A stretch of 64,000 nucleotides of DNA from an uncultured Clostridia bacterium. GTDB taxonomy: Bacteria; Bacillota; Clostridia; Christensenellales; Aristaeellaceae. The DNA lies in contig CAKUKE010000012.1 in NCBI GenBank assembly GCA_934662505.1, forward strand, positions 5,203-69,202, read 5' to 3'. Positions 50,851 through 58,914 of the stretch are shown piece by piece (the stretch's first letter is position 1; each line of letters begins with the position of its first letter). Position numbers and translations under genes: made by a program. The notes below the pieces were generated by a model. The model saw only the letters and a program-made list of their open reading frames with translations, ran no database searches and had not been told where the DNA came from.

Positions 50851-51666
50851 TCACAAGAACCACGCCATGTAAACATACATGACCACCGTCGCCCAGTACA
50901 CGCTGTCCAGCCTGTCCATCATGCCGCCGTGACCAGGAAAAATGGTGCCGTAATCCTTCACGCCGCAGTGACGCTTGATAAAGGAGGCGAACAGGTCGCC
51001 GCCCTGCCCGGCCAGCCCGCCCAGCACGCCCAGCGCCAGCGCATGCCACAGAGGCGGCAGCTGGATATGGCCGGCAAAAATGAGCCACACCGTCAGCGCA
51101 AAAATCACGCTGCCGGCAAGGCCTGCCGTCGCGCCTTCCACGCTTTTATGCGGGCTGATCTTTTCGCACAATTTCCGTCTGCCGAACATGCTGCCCACAA
51201 AATAGGCCGCTGCATCGCCAAACAGTGGAACGCCGAAGGACAGGATCATGAGCATCAGTTCATGCTGACGGCTGGGCGCACGGAACAGCCCCAGCATGCA
51301 CATGCCGGGCAACAGCACCGAAAAAAGCGGCAGAACGGAGGTGAACACGTCGTCCAGTTCCGGATTCGGCCTGAACATGACGCACACGATCACCACTGCG
51401 CAGGTGCCGGCCAGCAGGGGCAAAAGCAGCGCGGATTTTCCGACCGTGGCGGTCAGAAGGGGAACGCTCAGCGCGGCGCACGCCCATACAGGCCACTCCG
51501 CCGGATGGTGCCCTGCCGCCTTGAGCGCACGGAACATTTCATACATGGACAGCCCGATGGACGCCATAAACAAAACGGCAAACCACCAGCCGCCCAGCGC
51601 CAGCGCCACAGACAGCGCCGCCACCAGCGCCGCGCCGGTCACCACCCTCGTCATCATGGTTTTCAT
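50851..51666 (-). CDS. cdsA: Phosphatidate cytidylyltransferase
   Basis: A 271-residue membrane enzyme making CDP-diacylglycerol from phosphatidate and CTP, the substrate for PgsA (encoded elsewhere in this window). About eight membrane segments; the signature near the C-terminus reads GGDLFASFIKRHCGVKDYG and FPGHGGMMDRLDSVYW. AGATG-type initiation after uppS by 6 bases indicates co-transcription. Confidence 0.95.
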   Translation of the reverse strand: MKTMMTRVVTGAALVAALSVALALGGWWFAVLFMASIGLSMYEMFRALKAAGHHPAEWPVWACAALSVPLLTATVGKSALLLPLLAGTCAVVIVCVMFRPNPELDDVFTSVLPLFSVLLPGMCMLGLFRAPSRQHELMLMILSFGVPLFGDAAAYFVGSMFGRRKLCEKISPHKSVEGATAGLAGSVIFALTVWLIFAGHIQLPPLWHALALGVLGGLAGQGGDLFASFIKRHCGVKDYGTIFPGHGGMMDRLDSVYWATVVMYVYMAWFL

Positions 51667-51672
51667 CTTTCG

Positions 51673-52395
51673 TTACCGTCCTCCAAATCTTCTCTGGCGC
51701 ATGGCAAAGGCCTCCAGCGCCTCATGATAGGCCTTCAGGTCAAAATCCGGCCAGAGAACCGTGGGAAACTCAAACTCGGCGTAGGCGCACTGATACAAAA
51801 GAAAATTGCTCAAACGCATTTCACCGCTGGTGCGGATGAGAAGATCCACATCCGGCAGCCCTGCGGTGTAGAGGAACCGTGCGACCGTCTCCTCGGTCAC
51901 GTCCTCCGGCCGCAGCGCGCCTGCCAGCACCTGCTCGCCGATCAGCCGCGCGGCACGCGCCAGTTCTGCCCGGCCGCCGTAATTGACGGCGATGTTCAGC
52001 TTCAGCCCGGTGTTGTCACGGGTACGGTTTTCCGCGTCGATCAACGCCTGCCGCTGCTTCGGCGGCATACCGTCCTTATCCCCCAGAATGCGGACGCACA
52101 CATTCTTCCGATGCAGTTCGTCCATTTCCGAGGTAAAGTATTCCAGCAGAAGCGCCATCAGCGCCGCTACTTCCTGTGCGTCGCGCTTCCAGTTTTCCGT
52201 AGAAAAAGCATACAGCGACAGCGCCTCGATGCCCATATCGCTGCTTTCCCGTATGATGTCCCGCAGCGTCTCCACGCCCTTGCGGTGCCCCAGCGCTACA
52301 CGCAGCTTGTGCTGCATGGCCCAGCGGCCGTTCCCGTCCATGATGATGGCCACGTGCCTTGGAAGCGAAGAGACCTGGCTTTTCTTTTCACTCAT
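51673..52395 (-). CDS. uppS: Undecaprenyl diphosphate synthase (isoprenyl transferase)
   Basis: A 240-residue cis-prenyltransferase providing the lipid carrier for peptidoglycan. HVAIIMDGNGRWAM with the catalytic Asp at the start, GHRKGVETLRDI, YAFSTENWKRD, LNIAVNYGGRAEL and LIRTSGEMRLSNFLLYQ are all as in the family. It overlaps the 78-codon gene upstream by 4 bases. Confidence 0.97.
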   Translation of the reverse strand: MSEKKSQVSSLPRHVAIIMDGNGRWAMQHKLRVALGHRKGVETLRDIIRESSDMGIEALSLYAFSTENWKRDAQEVAALMALLLEYFTSEMDELHRKNVCVRILGDKDGMPPKQRQALIDAENRTRDNTGLKLNIAVNYGGRAELARAARLIGEQVLAGALRPEDVTEETVARFLYTAGLPDVDLLIRTSGEMRLSNFLLYQCAYAEFEFPTVLWPDFDLKAYHEALEAFAMRQRRFGGR

Positions 52396-52628
52396 GTTTT
52401 TTCCGCCTGCTCCTTTTCCGGCGGCTGACCGTCCCGGAAAAGCGATACGATGAACGTGTATTCAGATACACCAACAACGCGGGCAGTGAATGTTGCCCGC
52501 GTGGCGGCGTCCATTTCCCGACGTTTGGGAGACAGGGTGTATTGAATGCCGGGCTCGGGCATATTTGCCCGCCGCAGTGCATCCAGCGCTGCGGAAAGCG
52601 GATATCCAAGATACTGCTCCAGCGTCAA
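52392..52628 (-). CDS. Conserved-position small protein of unknown function between frr and uppS
   Basis: A 78-residue soluble protein (MTLEQYLGYPLSAALDALRR, then ANMPEPGIQYTLSPKRREM, and a charged tail QPPEKEQAEKT). It overlaps frr upstream and uppS downstream by 4 bases each (ATGA), so it is translated as part of the operon. The N-terminal YLGYPLSAALDALRRANMPEPGIQYT is reminiscent of a PASTA-type repeat half, followed by two beta-like stretches (FTARVVGVS, FIVSLFRDG). I do not recognise a family with known function. Its place between ribosome recycling factor and undecaprenyl synthase suggests an envelope or translation link, but that is inference only. Confidence 0.8.
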   Translation of the reverse strand: MTLEQYLGYPLSAALDALRRANMPEPGIQYTLSPKRREMDAATRATFTARVVGVSEYTFIVSLFRDGQPPEKEQAEKT

Positions 52629-53182
52629 ACTGCCATGATCTCCTTTTCCTTTTCAGCGGCGATCTTGTCCAGTTCCTTGATCTGGTTGTCTGTCAGCTTC
52701 TGAAGCTCGTCCTCCGCCTTGCGCTGGTCGTCCTCGGTGATCAGACCGTCTTTTTTCATTTTCTTGAACTGCTCCATCGCGTCGCGGCGGGTGCTGCGCA
52801 CGGCCACCTTGGCCTCCTCCGCGCTCTTTTTGACCACCTTGGTCAGATCCCTGCGGCGTTCTTCATTCAGTTCGGGCACCGCCAGCCGGATGACCTTGCC
52901 GTCGTTGGAGGGGTTCAGCCCCAGATCGCTCTTCTGAATGGCCTTTTCCACCAGCGGAATGGCCTTCTGATCCCACAGGGAGATGACCAGCAGCCGGGGT
53001 TCCGGCGCGCTGATGTTGCCCATCTGCTTCAGCGGCGTCTGGGTGCCGTAATAATCCACCATGATTTTGTCCAGAATTTGCGGATTGGCGCGGCCGGCCC
53101 GCAGGGAGAGCATGTCGTGCTGATAAAACTCACGGGTTTTTTCCATTTTGGCTTTGGCGTCGTCAATGACTTTGCGGTACAT
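52625..53182 (-). CDS. frr: Ribosome recycling factor
   Basis: A 185-residue factor that, with EF-G, splits post-termination ribosomes. FYQHDMLSLRAGRANPQILDKIMVDYYGTQTPLKQMGNIS, LLVISLWDQKAIPLVEKAI and LPELNEERRRDLTKVVKKSAEEAKVAVR-type sequences run the full length of the family. AACGGAGG-type sequence precedes the ATG. pyrH, normally immediately upstream, is absent; a CDF transporter gene lies there instead. Confidence 0.97.
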   Translation of the reverse strand: MYRKVIDDAKAKMEKTREFYQHDMLSLRAGRANPQILDKIMVDYYGTQTPLKQMGNISAPEPRLLVISLWDQKAIPLVEKAIQKSDLGLNPSNDGKVIRLAVPELNEERRRDLTKVVKKSAEEAKVAVRSTRRDAMEQFKKMKKDGLITEDDQRKAEDELQKLTDNQIKELDKIAAEKEKEIMAV

Positions 53183-53217
53183 GGTCTTTCCTCCGTTTCC
53201 AAACGTTTTCTGAAGCT

Positions 53218-53246
53218 ATTGTACCTTTTTTTTTGCAATATGGCAA
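53218..53246 (-). promoter_or_regulatory. Promoter of the frr-uppS-polC operon
   Basis: Minus strand TTGCCA (53246-53241), 17-base A-rich spacer, TACAAT (53223-53218), 35 bases before frr and right after the CDF gene stop. Confidence 0.7.
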
Positions 53247-53247
53247 G

Positions 53248-54492
53248 TTATTTCTGTTTCATGTCCGCTTCTTCTTCCAGCCGCTTGCTCCGTGCGGCTT
53301 CGCGGCTCATTTCTTCGTCCACGGCGTAGGTGAAATAGTCACGGTCAAAATGCACCGCGCAGTGATACCGTTCATCCAGCGTCCGGGCATAGGCGCATAT
53401 CCCGTCGCGCAGCGCGCTCTCTTCATGCTCACAGGAGGGAAGCACCACGTCGAACACCAGATTGATGCAGTTTTCCCCCGGCACACGCCGAAAATCATGA
53501 AGCTTCAGCGGCGGCGTGAGGGATGAAAGATACTTTTGTATGCTCGCCTGCACCCGGTTGGTTTCCGCATCCCCCGTCATGACAGGATCCATGTGGATGC
53601 AGATGGGCACGCCGAACTTTTCACTGATCTCCCGCTCCGCCCTGTCCACGACCTCGTGGACGGCAATAAAATCGGCGTCGGCGTCCACCTCCGCATGGAC
53701 CGACGCCATGCAGCGCCCGGGGCCGTAATCATGCAGCACAAAGTCGTGCGCGCCCAGAATCTGCGGATAGGACAGGAGCATATCCAGAATCTGTGTGCCT
53801 TTTTCCTTGTCCGGCGCCCCGCCCAGCAGCTTTGTGACCGTATCCTTCAGCACGCTCCATGCCGCCCGCAGCACCAGCAGCGCCACGGCAACGCCCACGT
53901 AACCGTCCACCGGCCAGCCGAAGGCCAGCGTCACCATCATGGACAGAACAACCGCGCCCGTCGCCATCACATCGCTCAGACTGTCCTGTCCGGCTGCGGT
54001 CATGGCGGGATTGTTCGTGGTCTTACCAATGTAATTGTAAAAGCGCCACATCCACAGCTTGACCAGAATGCCCGCGGTCATCAGCGCAATGGACACCGGA
54101 GAAAAACGGATTGCTTCAGCGTGCAGGATATTCTCAACACCCGTCTTCATCAGTTCGATACCGAACACAGCAATCAGGACGCCCACCGCCAGCGCACCAA
54201 TATATTCGATCCGCCCGTGTCCGAAGGGATGCTCCCGATCCGTCGGTTTCTGCGCCATGCGTACGGAGGCCAGCGCCACCACGCTTCCGCCTGCGTCGGA
54301 CAGGTTGTTCACGCCGTCCGCCATGACCGCCACAGAGCCGGTAGTCAGCCCAACCAGCATTTTCATGACGGCCAGCAGCAGATTGAGCGTTATACCGACC
54401 AGCGCGCCCAGCGTACCGTACGCCGCCCGGACGGACTGATCCTGCGTATTCTGCGCATTGCGCACAAACCGACGCACCAGCCACTTCATCAT
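53248..54492 (-). CDS. Cation diffusion facilitator family metal exporter
   Basis: A 414-residue membrane transporter with about six helices and a long cytosolic tail. Metal-site motifs are in helix 2 (VMADGVNNLSDAGGSVVAL) and helix 5 (AGQDSLSDVMATGAVVL); the loop carries REHPFGHGRIEYIG. The C-terminal domain (from about residue 215, VHAEVDADADFIAVHEVVDRAE) binds metal in relatives, and an additional about 100 residues extend it. DxxxN/D patterns suggest Mn, Fe or Zn export; metal cannot be fixed. GGGGAG precedes the first ATG. A leader of about 140 bases precedes it. Confidence 0.92.
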   Translation of the reverse strand: MMKWLVRRFVRNAQNTQDQSVRAAYGTLGALVGITLNLLLAVMKMLVGLTTGSVAVMADGVNNLSDAGGSVVALASVRMAQKPTDREHPFGHGRIEYIGALAVGVLIAVFGIELMKTGVENILHAEAIRFSPVSIALMTAGILVKLWMWRFYNYIGKTTNNPAMTAAGQDSLSDVMATGAVVLSMMVTLAFGWPVDGYVGVAVALLVLRAAWSVLKDTVTKLLGGAPDKEKGTQILDMLLSYPQILGAHDFVLHDYGPGRCMASVHAEVDADADFIAVHEVVDRAEREISEKFGVPICIHMDPVMTGDAETNRVQASIQKYLSSLTPPLKLHDFRRVPGENCINLVFDVVLPSCEHEESALRDGICAYARTLDERYHCAVHFDRDYFTYAVDEEMSREAARSKRLEEEADMKQK

Positions 54493-54636
54493 CCCCGCTC
54501 CCCCATTTCAGTTCATTCTTATAAAAAAAGACGCCGAGCGCCCGCCCGGGTTTTATCCTTTGTCTGTCGCATTCATATTTATGCCGCGCTGCTTTTAACG
54601 TGCCGCGTACGCCGCACCGTGCATCACAGCCTGTTC

Positions 54637-54665
54637 ATCATAGGTGATTTTTCCCAAAAAGTCAA
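54637..54665 (-). promoter_or_regulatory. Promoter of the CDF exporter gene
   Basis: Minus strand TTGACT (54665-54660), 17-base spacer, TATGAT (54642-54637), followed by a leader of about 140 bases (54493-54630) with a GC-rich stretch and a run of seven T (about 54524-54530) that could be an attenuator. Confidence 0.75.
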
Positions 54666-54696
54666 GAGGATCCGCAGGCGTATAAACAGGCGTATG

Positions 54697-54728
54697 AAAA
54701 AGAGCGGGCAGCTTCCGCCGTCCGCTCC
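54697..54728 (-). terminator. Terminator of the SH3-repeat gene
   Basis: Minus-strand hairpin with GAGCGG/CCGCTC base and inner GGC/GCT region, followed by five T, 23 bases after the SH3 protein stop. Confidence 0.65.
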
Positions 54729-54750
54729 GTTTTTGCCGAAGATATGCAGG

Positions 54751-55464
54751 TTACTTTTTCAGGAAATAGGTGCTCACATAGCCCTGCTGACCGTCCACCT
54801 GCACCTTGCTCCAGTTTTCGCCCGTTTCCAGCACGGTCACCTTGGTGCCAACCGCAAGGGTCTTGAGCACCTTGGTCTTCATGCCGGGATACTGACGGAA
54901 GTTGACCACCTTGCCGCCGTTGATGTTGATCAGCGTCGCAGTATAGGGCTTATCCACCGGCTTGGTATAGCTGGGCAGCTTTCCGGCCGAGAGGAAGCGG
55001 GCCGCCATATACCCTCTGGTACCGTTCACGTCCACATAAGCCCATCCGTTGCCCTTGTGCAGAACGTTGACCTTCGTGCCGATGGGATAGGACGTGATGA
55101 TGTCCGAACCGGTGGAGGGCGCCTTGCGCAGGTTCAGGCCGATGCCCGTGTTGGTGCGCACGTAATAAGTGTTCTCCGCCGCAGCGCTGCTCAGGTATTT
55201 GGTCATCATGTAGCCGTCCTTGCCGTCCACCTTGACCTTGCTCCAGGTATCGCCCTTTTCCACCACCTCGATCCAGGTGCCCGTCGGATACTGCCCCAGC
55301 ACCTTGGCGTCCAGCGACGCGGTCTGACGCAGGTTCAGCCGTCCGCCCCGGACGGTAGCGTAGTCGCTGGCCAGACCCATCAGAGGGCTCAGCACCAGCG
55401 ACGCGCTCAGCGCGCACACAGCGACACGGCGCGCTGTTTTTTTCATGGTTTCCTTGCTGTTCAT
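54751..55464 (-). CDS. Secreted protein with three bacterial SH3 domains
   Basis: A 237-residue exported protein: signal peptide (about residues 1-32, cleavage after LASD-like region GLAS) and three SH3b domains (about 36-92, 98-160 and 170-237), each with LNLRxxxS-x-x-xK/DVLxxYPxGTxV and a W-x-K/Y-V-x-V-x-G-x-x-GY(M/V) ending. SH3b domains bind peptidoglycan cross-bridges or stem peptides. No catalytic domain is present, so it may be a wall-binding accessory or targeting protein. AAGGAGGAG lies 7 bases before the start. Confidence 0.92.
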   Translation of the reverse strand: MNSKETMKKTARRVAVCALSASLVLSPLMGLASDYATVRGGRLNLRQTASLDAKVLGQYPTGTWIEVVEKGDTWSKVKVDGKDGYMMTKYLSSAAAENTYYVRTNTGIGLNLRKAPSTGSDIITSYPIGTKVNVLHKGNGWAYVDVNGTRGYMAARFLSAGKLPSYTKPVDKPYTATLININGGKVVNFRQYPGMKTKVLKTLAVGTKVTVLETGENWSKVQVDGQQGYVSTYFLKK

Positions 55465-55763
55465 GTGGTTTCTCCTCCTTTGTTTGTCGCGAACTCATGG
55501 TTCGTTCGCCAATAAATACGTTATATGCCGGTGTTTCATTCCGCATGAAAAGCATGTAAAATAACACTATATGGTTATATTTCGCTGATTTTTACACATT
55601 TTTCCATCCTTCAAAAACGCTTGTCGTAAGCATTTTTTGTTCAATACAGCATTTCTGCAAAATATGTCAGAAATTCTCTGCCAACTCTTTCCAAATCCAT
55701 TCAAATAAGATATAATGGTTTTGCATACATCAGGATAAATCTGCATCGGGAGGCGTCAGGCAC
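55465..55763. other. AT-rich divergent intergenic region
   Basis: About 300 bases without a gene, between the divergent SH3-protein and MFS genes. It is clearly more AT-rich than its surroundings. It contains an inverted repeat GCGAAC/GTTCGC (about 55488-55508) near the SH3 gene start and a TATAAT (55711-55716) with TTTCCA 17 bases upstream that may be the MFS promoter. No RNA gene was recognised. Confidence 0.5.
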
Positions 55764-57302
55764 ATGGGTAAGGAAAAAAGGTTCACACCAAAGGAATGGA
55801 GTTGGATCATGTACGACTGGGCCAATTCCGTGTACGCCACCAATATCATGGCGGCTATCTTTCCCACCATTTTTGTCTCCGTGGCGGGAGCCGCCGGCGA
55901 TATGTGGTGGGGCTACGCCACGTCCGTTGCCACGTTCCTTGTCGCCATTCTGGCGCCGCTGCTGGGCGCCGTGGCCGACTTTAAAGGCATGAAGAAAAAG
56001 CTGTTTACCGTCTTTCTTCTGCTGGGCGTGGTCTTCACCGGACTGATCGCCGCTACCGACAACTGGAAGATCATGCTGGTCTGCTACGTGCTCTCCCGCA
56101 TCGGATTCTCTGGCAGCAACCTGTTTTATGACAGTTTCCTGACCGATGTGACCACGGACGAACGGATGGATCGGGTTTCCTCCTGGGGCTACGCCATGGG
56201 TTACATTGGCGGCAGCACCATCCCCTTCGTGCTTTCCATTGCCATGCTGCTGCTTCTGGGCTATTCCAACCCTGTTGCGCAAAAGTTCGCCATCCTCATT
56301 TCCAGCGTGTGGTGGCTCGTCTTTTCCATTCCTTTCCTGAAAAACGTCGATCAGGTGCACTACATTGAGCGCACGGAGGAAAACTCCCTGCGTCAGACCT
56401 TCCGCAACATCGGCCGCACCGCCCACGACATTTTCTGCCGCAAGGGGCTGTTCGTGTTTGTGCTGGCGTACTTTTTCTACATCGATGGCGTGGGCACGGT
56501 CATCAGCATCTCCACCGCCTACGGCACCGTGCTGGGACTGGGTACGGTCGGCATGATTCTGGCGCTTCTGGTCACCCAGATCGTTGCCGTACCCTGCTCC
56601 ATCTGGTTTTCCAAGCTGGCGCAGAAAATCACCGCCCGCAAGGCGCTGATGGCCGCCATCGTCGTCTATACATTCATCTGTCTCGTCGGCTTTTTCATGG
56701 GCTTTTCTCTGGAGCCCAAGCAGGACGCCTATGACGCCGCGCTGGCGGAGCGCTTCACTGCCGCGGCGGACGCGCTGACCCCTGCGGACGATGCCGACGC
56801 CTACGCAAAGCTTGTATCAGGTTATCAGGAGGCTTTCCTCAAGGATGACGCCGCTGCGGCCATGGCGCAGGTGACCCTCCCCGAGAATGCAGGAGACGAG
56901 CTGCGCGCCGCCGGGGAGCGCCTTTCGGAAATTGCGGCGCAGTTCGCCGCGGAGGAAGCGGAGGCCATTGGCGCCTATAAGGACGCCCGTTCCTTCTCCA
57001 CCGTACTTTTCTGGGCCATGGCGTTTCTGGTGGGCACCGTTCAGGGCGGCATTCAGGCCGTGTCCCGCTCCTATTTCGGCAAGCTGGTTCCCAAGCACCG
57101 TTCCAATGAATTCTTCGGCTTTTTCGACATCTTCGGCAAGTTCGCCTCGGTCATCGGTCCCCTGCTTTACTCCCTGATGACCGGCCTGACCGGTCACTCG
57201 TCCTGGGGCGTGCTGGGGCTGTCGATGCTGTTCCTTTCCGGCCTTGTGGTCATGATCGTGGGGAAAAAGCATTTGGTCGCGCTGGAAAACGGCGAGGGAT
57301 AA
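55764..57302 (+). CDS. UMF1-family MFS transporter (Atg22-like) with inserted soluble domain
   Basis: A 512-residue transporter with about 12 membrane helices. The opening EWSWIMYDWANSVYATNIMAAIFP and GYAMGYIGGSTIPFVLSIAM, FFYIDGVGTVISIS and GTVQGGIQAVSRSYFGKLVPK are typical of the UMF1/Atg22-like group. An insertion of about 95 residues (about 315-410), rich in Ala/Glu/Asp and helical, separates helix 8 and 9 regions; ordinary members have a short loop there. Substrates of bacterial UMF1 proteins are unproven; relatives in eukaryotes export amino acids. GGGAGGCG precedes the start by about 9 bases. Confidence 0.9.
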   Translation: MGKEKRFTPKEWSWIMYDWANSVYATNIMAAIFPTIFVSVAGAAGDMWWGYATSVATFLVAILAPLLGAVADFKGMKKKLFTVFLLLGVVFTGLIAATDNWKIMLVCYVLSRIGFSGSNLFYDSFLTDVTTDERMDRVSSWGYAMGYIGGSTIPFVLSIAMLLLLGYSNPVAQKFAILISSVWWLVFSIPFLKNVDQVHYIERTEENSLRQTFRNIGRTAHDIFCRKGLFVFVLAYFFYIDGVGTVISISTAYGTVLGLGTVGMILALLVTQIVAVPCSIWFSKLAQKITARKALMAAIVVYTFICLVGFFMGFSLEPKQDAYDAALAERFTAAADALTPADDADAYAKLVSGYQEAFLKDDAAAAMAQVTLPENAGDELRAAGERLSEIAAQFAAEEAEAIGAYKDARSFSTVLFWAMAFLVGTVQGGIQAVSRSYFGKLVPKHRSNEFFGFFDIFGKFASVIGPLLYSLMTGLTGHSSWGVLGLSMLFLSGLVVMIVGKKHLVALENGEG

Positions 57303-57353
57303 CCGCCGGGCTTCACGCAGAAACTGCCCATTCCGCCGGTTTTCAACAGGCGC

Positions 57354-57387
57354 AAAAGGATACGGTTTGACGACCGTATCCTTTTTT
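57354..57387. terminator. Terminator between convergent MFS and sigF genes
   Basis: 13-bp stem AAAAGGATACGGT with complement, 6-base loop and T tract. The remaining 57388-57510 stretch holds nothing recognised. Confidence 0.9.
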
Positions 57388-57510
57388 GAACCGTTTTCCG
57401 CGCGGCTGCCCGTGCTCTTCTCCATCCGTCAAACGCTCCGGGCATCGGGCGCCGCTATTGTCCGCAGCTGAATGGGCACATTTCAGCCTTTGAGCACACC
57501 GGCGGCGGAG

Positions 57511-58155
57511 TCAGTCCTCCCATGCGGCGCGCATCTGCAAAAGCACCGCGCTTTCCCGTCTGGAAACGCTGGGCTGGGACATATGCAGCGCCTCCGCCGT
57601 CTCCCGCTGACTTTTTCCCTGACGGAAACGCAGATCCATCAGCCGGCGGTCCATGGGCGGAAGCCTGTCCAGCATGTCCCGCAGATAAAGCGCATCCATC
57701 GCCCGTCCGGCTGAAGGATCCGCCACGCATGCCGCCGCCTCCGGGTCGTACACACAGGGACGGGCCGCTTCCAGCAGCAGCGCCACCTCCGCCCGGTCGA
57801 TGCCCGCCTCCTCGGCCAGTTCGCCTACCGTCGCCTCCCGCATATGCTGCTGGAGAAACGCCGCCTGCGCCTGCCGCAGCTGCCGCAGCTTTTTCCGGCT
57901 GCGCCAGGTGCCGCTGCGATTCATGGCACAGCGCATTTCGCCCAGAATGACCGGCACGGCATAGGTGGAAAACGCGGCGCCCCGCGCGGCATCAAACCGC
58001 CTGATCGCCTGCAACAGCCCCAGACATCCGGCCTGAAACACATCTTCCTCGCCGCCAAGACGCCTGCACAGCGTGTGCACCAGCGGCATGTGACGGCGCA
58101 CCAGCGCCGCCAGCGCATCCGCATCCCCCTTCTGTGCTTTTTCCAGCAGGCACAC
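57511..58155 (-). CDS. sigF: Forespore sigma factor SigF (SpoIIAC)
   Basis: A 214-residue sigma-70-family factor, the first forespore-specific sigma factor. Region 2: ADALAALVRRHMPLVHTLCRRL, DVFQAGCLGLLQAIRRFDAARG and FSTYAVPVILGEMR; region 3 GELAEEAGIDRAEVALLLEA; region 4 QRETAEALHMSQPSVSRRESAVLLQM. It is about 40 residues shorter than Bacillus sigma-F, lacking most of the N-terminal extension. The start is a GTG 4 bases after the spoIIAB stop with a poor ribosome-binding site, suggesting coupling. Position after spoIIAB fixes the assignment. Confidence 0.93.
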   Translation of the reverse strand: MCLLEKAQKGDADALAALVRRHMPLVHTLCRRLGGEEDVFQAGCLGLLQAIRRFDAARGAAFSTYAVPVILGEMRCAMNRSGTWRSRKKLRQLRQAQAAFLQQHMREATVGELAEEAGIDRAEVALLLEAARPCVYDPEAAACVADPSAGRAMDALYLRDMLDRLPPMDRRLMDLRFRQGKSQRETAEALHMSQPSVSRRESAVLLQMRAAWED

Positions 58156-58159
58156 GGCT

Positions 58160-58591
58160 TTACGTGCCGGTCACACGCTTGCGCATGCGCACGGTCGTCC
58201 CTCTGCCCACCTCCGACTGAACGGTCACGTGATCCATAAACGTCTGCATGACCGCGAAGCCCATGCCCGACCTCTCCTTTTCCGGCTGGGTCGTAAAGAA
58301 CGGCTGCATCGCCTGCTCCACGTTGTCAATGCCGCAGCCCTGATCGGATACGGAAACGGTCAGCATGCCTTCTTCATCCAGCTCCGCTTCCACCTGAACA
58401 CTGCCGATCGTGCAGGGATACCCGTGCACAATGGCATTTGTCACCGCTTCGCTGACCGCCGTTTTGATGTCGGCCAGCACGTCCAGGGTCGGATTGAGCT
58501 GCACTGCAAAAGCGCTGACGGCCACTCTGGCAAAACTTTCGTTTTCCGGAAGGCTCAGAAACTCCAGCTTCATACGATTGATCGTCCTCAT
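58160..58591 (-). CDS. spoIIAB: Anti-sigma-F factor / serine kinase SpoIIAB
   Basis: A 143-residue GHKL-fold kinase that holds sigma-F and phosphorylates SpoIIAA. N-box IKTAVSEAVTNAIVHGYP, G1-box DQGCGIDNVEQAMQPFFTT, and G2 region SGMGFAVMQTFMD are as in the family. The ATG at 58591 has GGAGGG 7 bases upstream; an earlier in-frame ATG at 58612 overlaps the spoIIAA end. Confidence 0.95.
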   Translation of the reverse strand: MRTINRMKLEFLSLPENESFARVAVSAFAVQLNPTLDVLADIKTAVSEAVTNAIVHGYPCTIGSVQVEAELDEEGMLTVSVSDQGCGIDNVEQAMQPFFTTQPEKERSGMGFAVMQTFMDHVTVQSEVGRGTTVRMRKRVTGT

Positions 58592-58608
58592 ACGTTTTCC
58601 CTCCGCCT

Positions 58609-58914
58609 TCATTCCTTGATGTTTTCAATAATCTGCCCCATGCCGGACAGATTGAAAATACGGGTCACATGGCTGTTCATACGGCGCACAGCCACAGAAC
58701 CGCCCCGGGCAGCCAGTTGACGGTACCGTCCCAGCACCACCCCGATGCCGGACGAATCCATAAAGGTCATGTCCTGCATGTCCATCACCAGCCGGCGCAC
58801 CCGCCGATCCTCCAGCAGCGTGTCCAGTTCCCGCCGTATGCCCTGCGCGCTGCACTGATCCAGCTCGCCGGTCATGTAGACGACCAGCGTATCCCTGTTT
58901 TTTTCGTACCGCAT
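58609..58914 (-). CDS. spoIIAA: Anti-anti-sigma factor SpoIIAA
   Basis: A 101-residue STAS-domain protein whose dephosphorylated form displaces sigma-F from SpoIIAB. LVVYMTGELDQCSAQGIRRELD and the phosphorylated-serine motif MTFMDSSGIGVVLGRY are diagnostic. GGGGGAGG precedes the start. First gene of the spoIIA operon. Confidence 0.96.
   Translation of the reverse strand: MRYEKNRDTLVVYMTGELDQCSAQGIRRELDTLLEDRRVRRLVMDMQDMTFMDSSGIGVVLGRYRQLAARGGSVAVRRMNSHVTRIFNLSGMGQIIENIKE

Noticed and set aside
49675..52428. 917-codon plus-strand frame opposite dxr, cdsA and uppS
   Set aside because: Crosses several real minus-strand genes; His/Gln/Arg-rich translation with no family resemblance.
53248..54492. 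Mobile-element insertion as the reason for the broken pyrH-frr linkage
   Set aside because: No transposase, integrase, terminal repeats or target duplication are visible around the CDF gene.
54493..54636. NiCo/czcD or Mn riboswitch in the CDF leader
   Set aside because: The gene type and leader length invite it, but I do not see the conserved core sequences of either class; only a GC-rich stretch and a T run are visible. A covariance-model search would decide.
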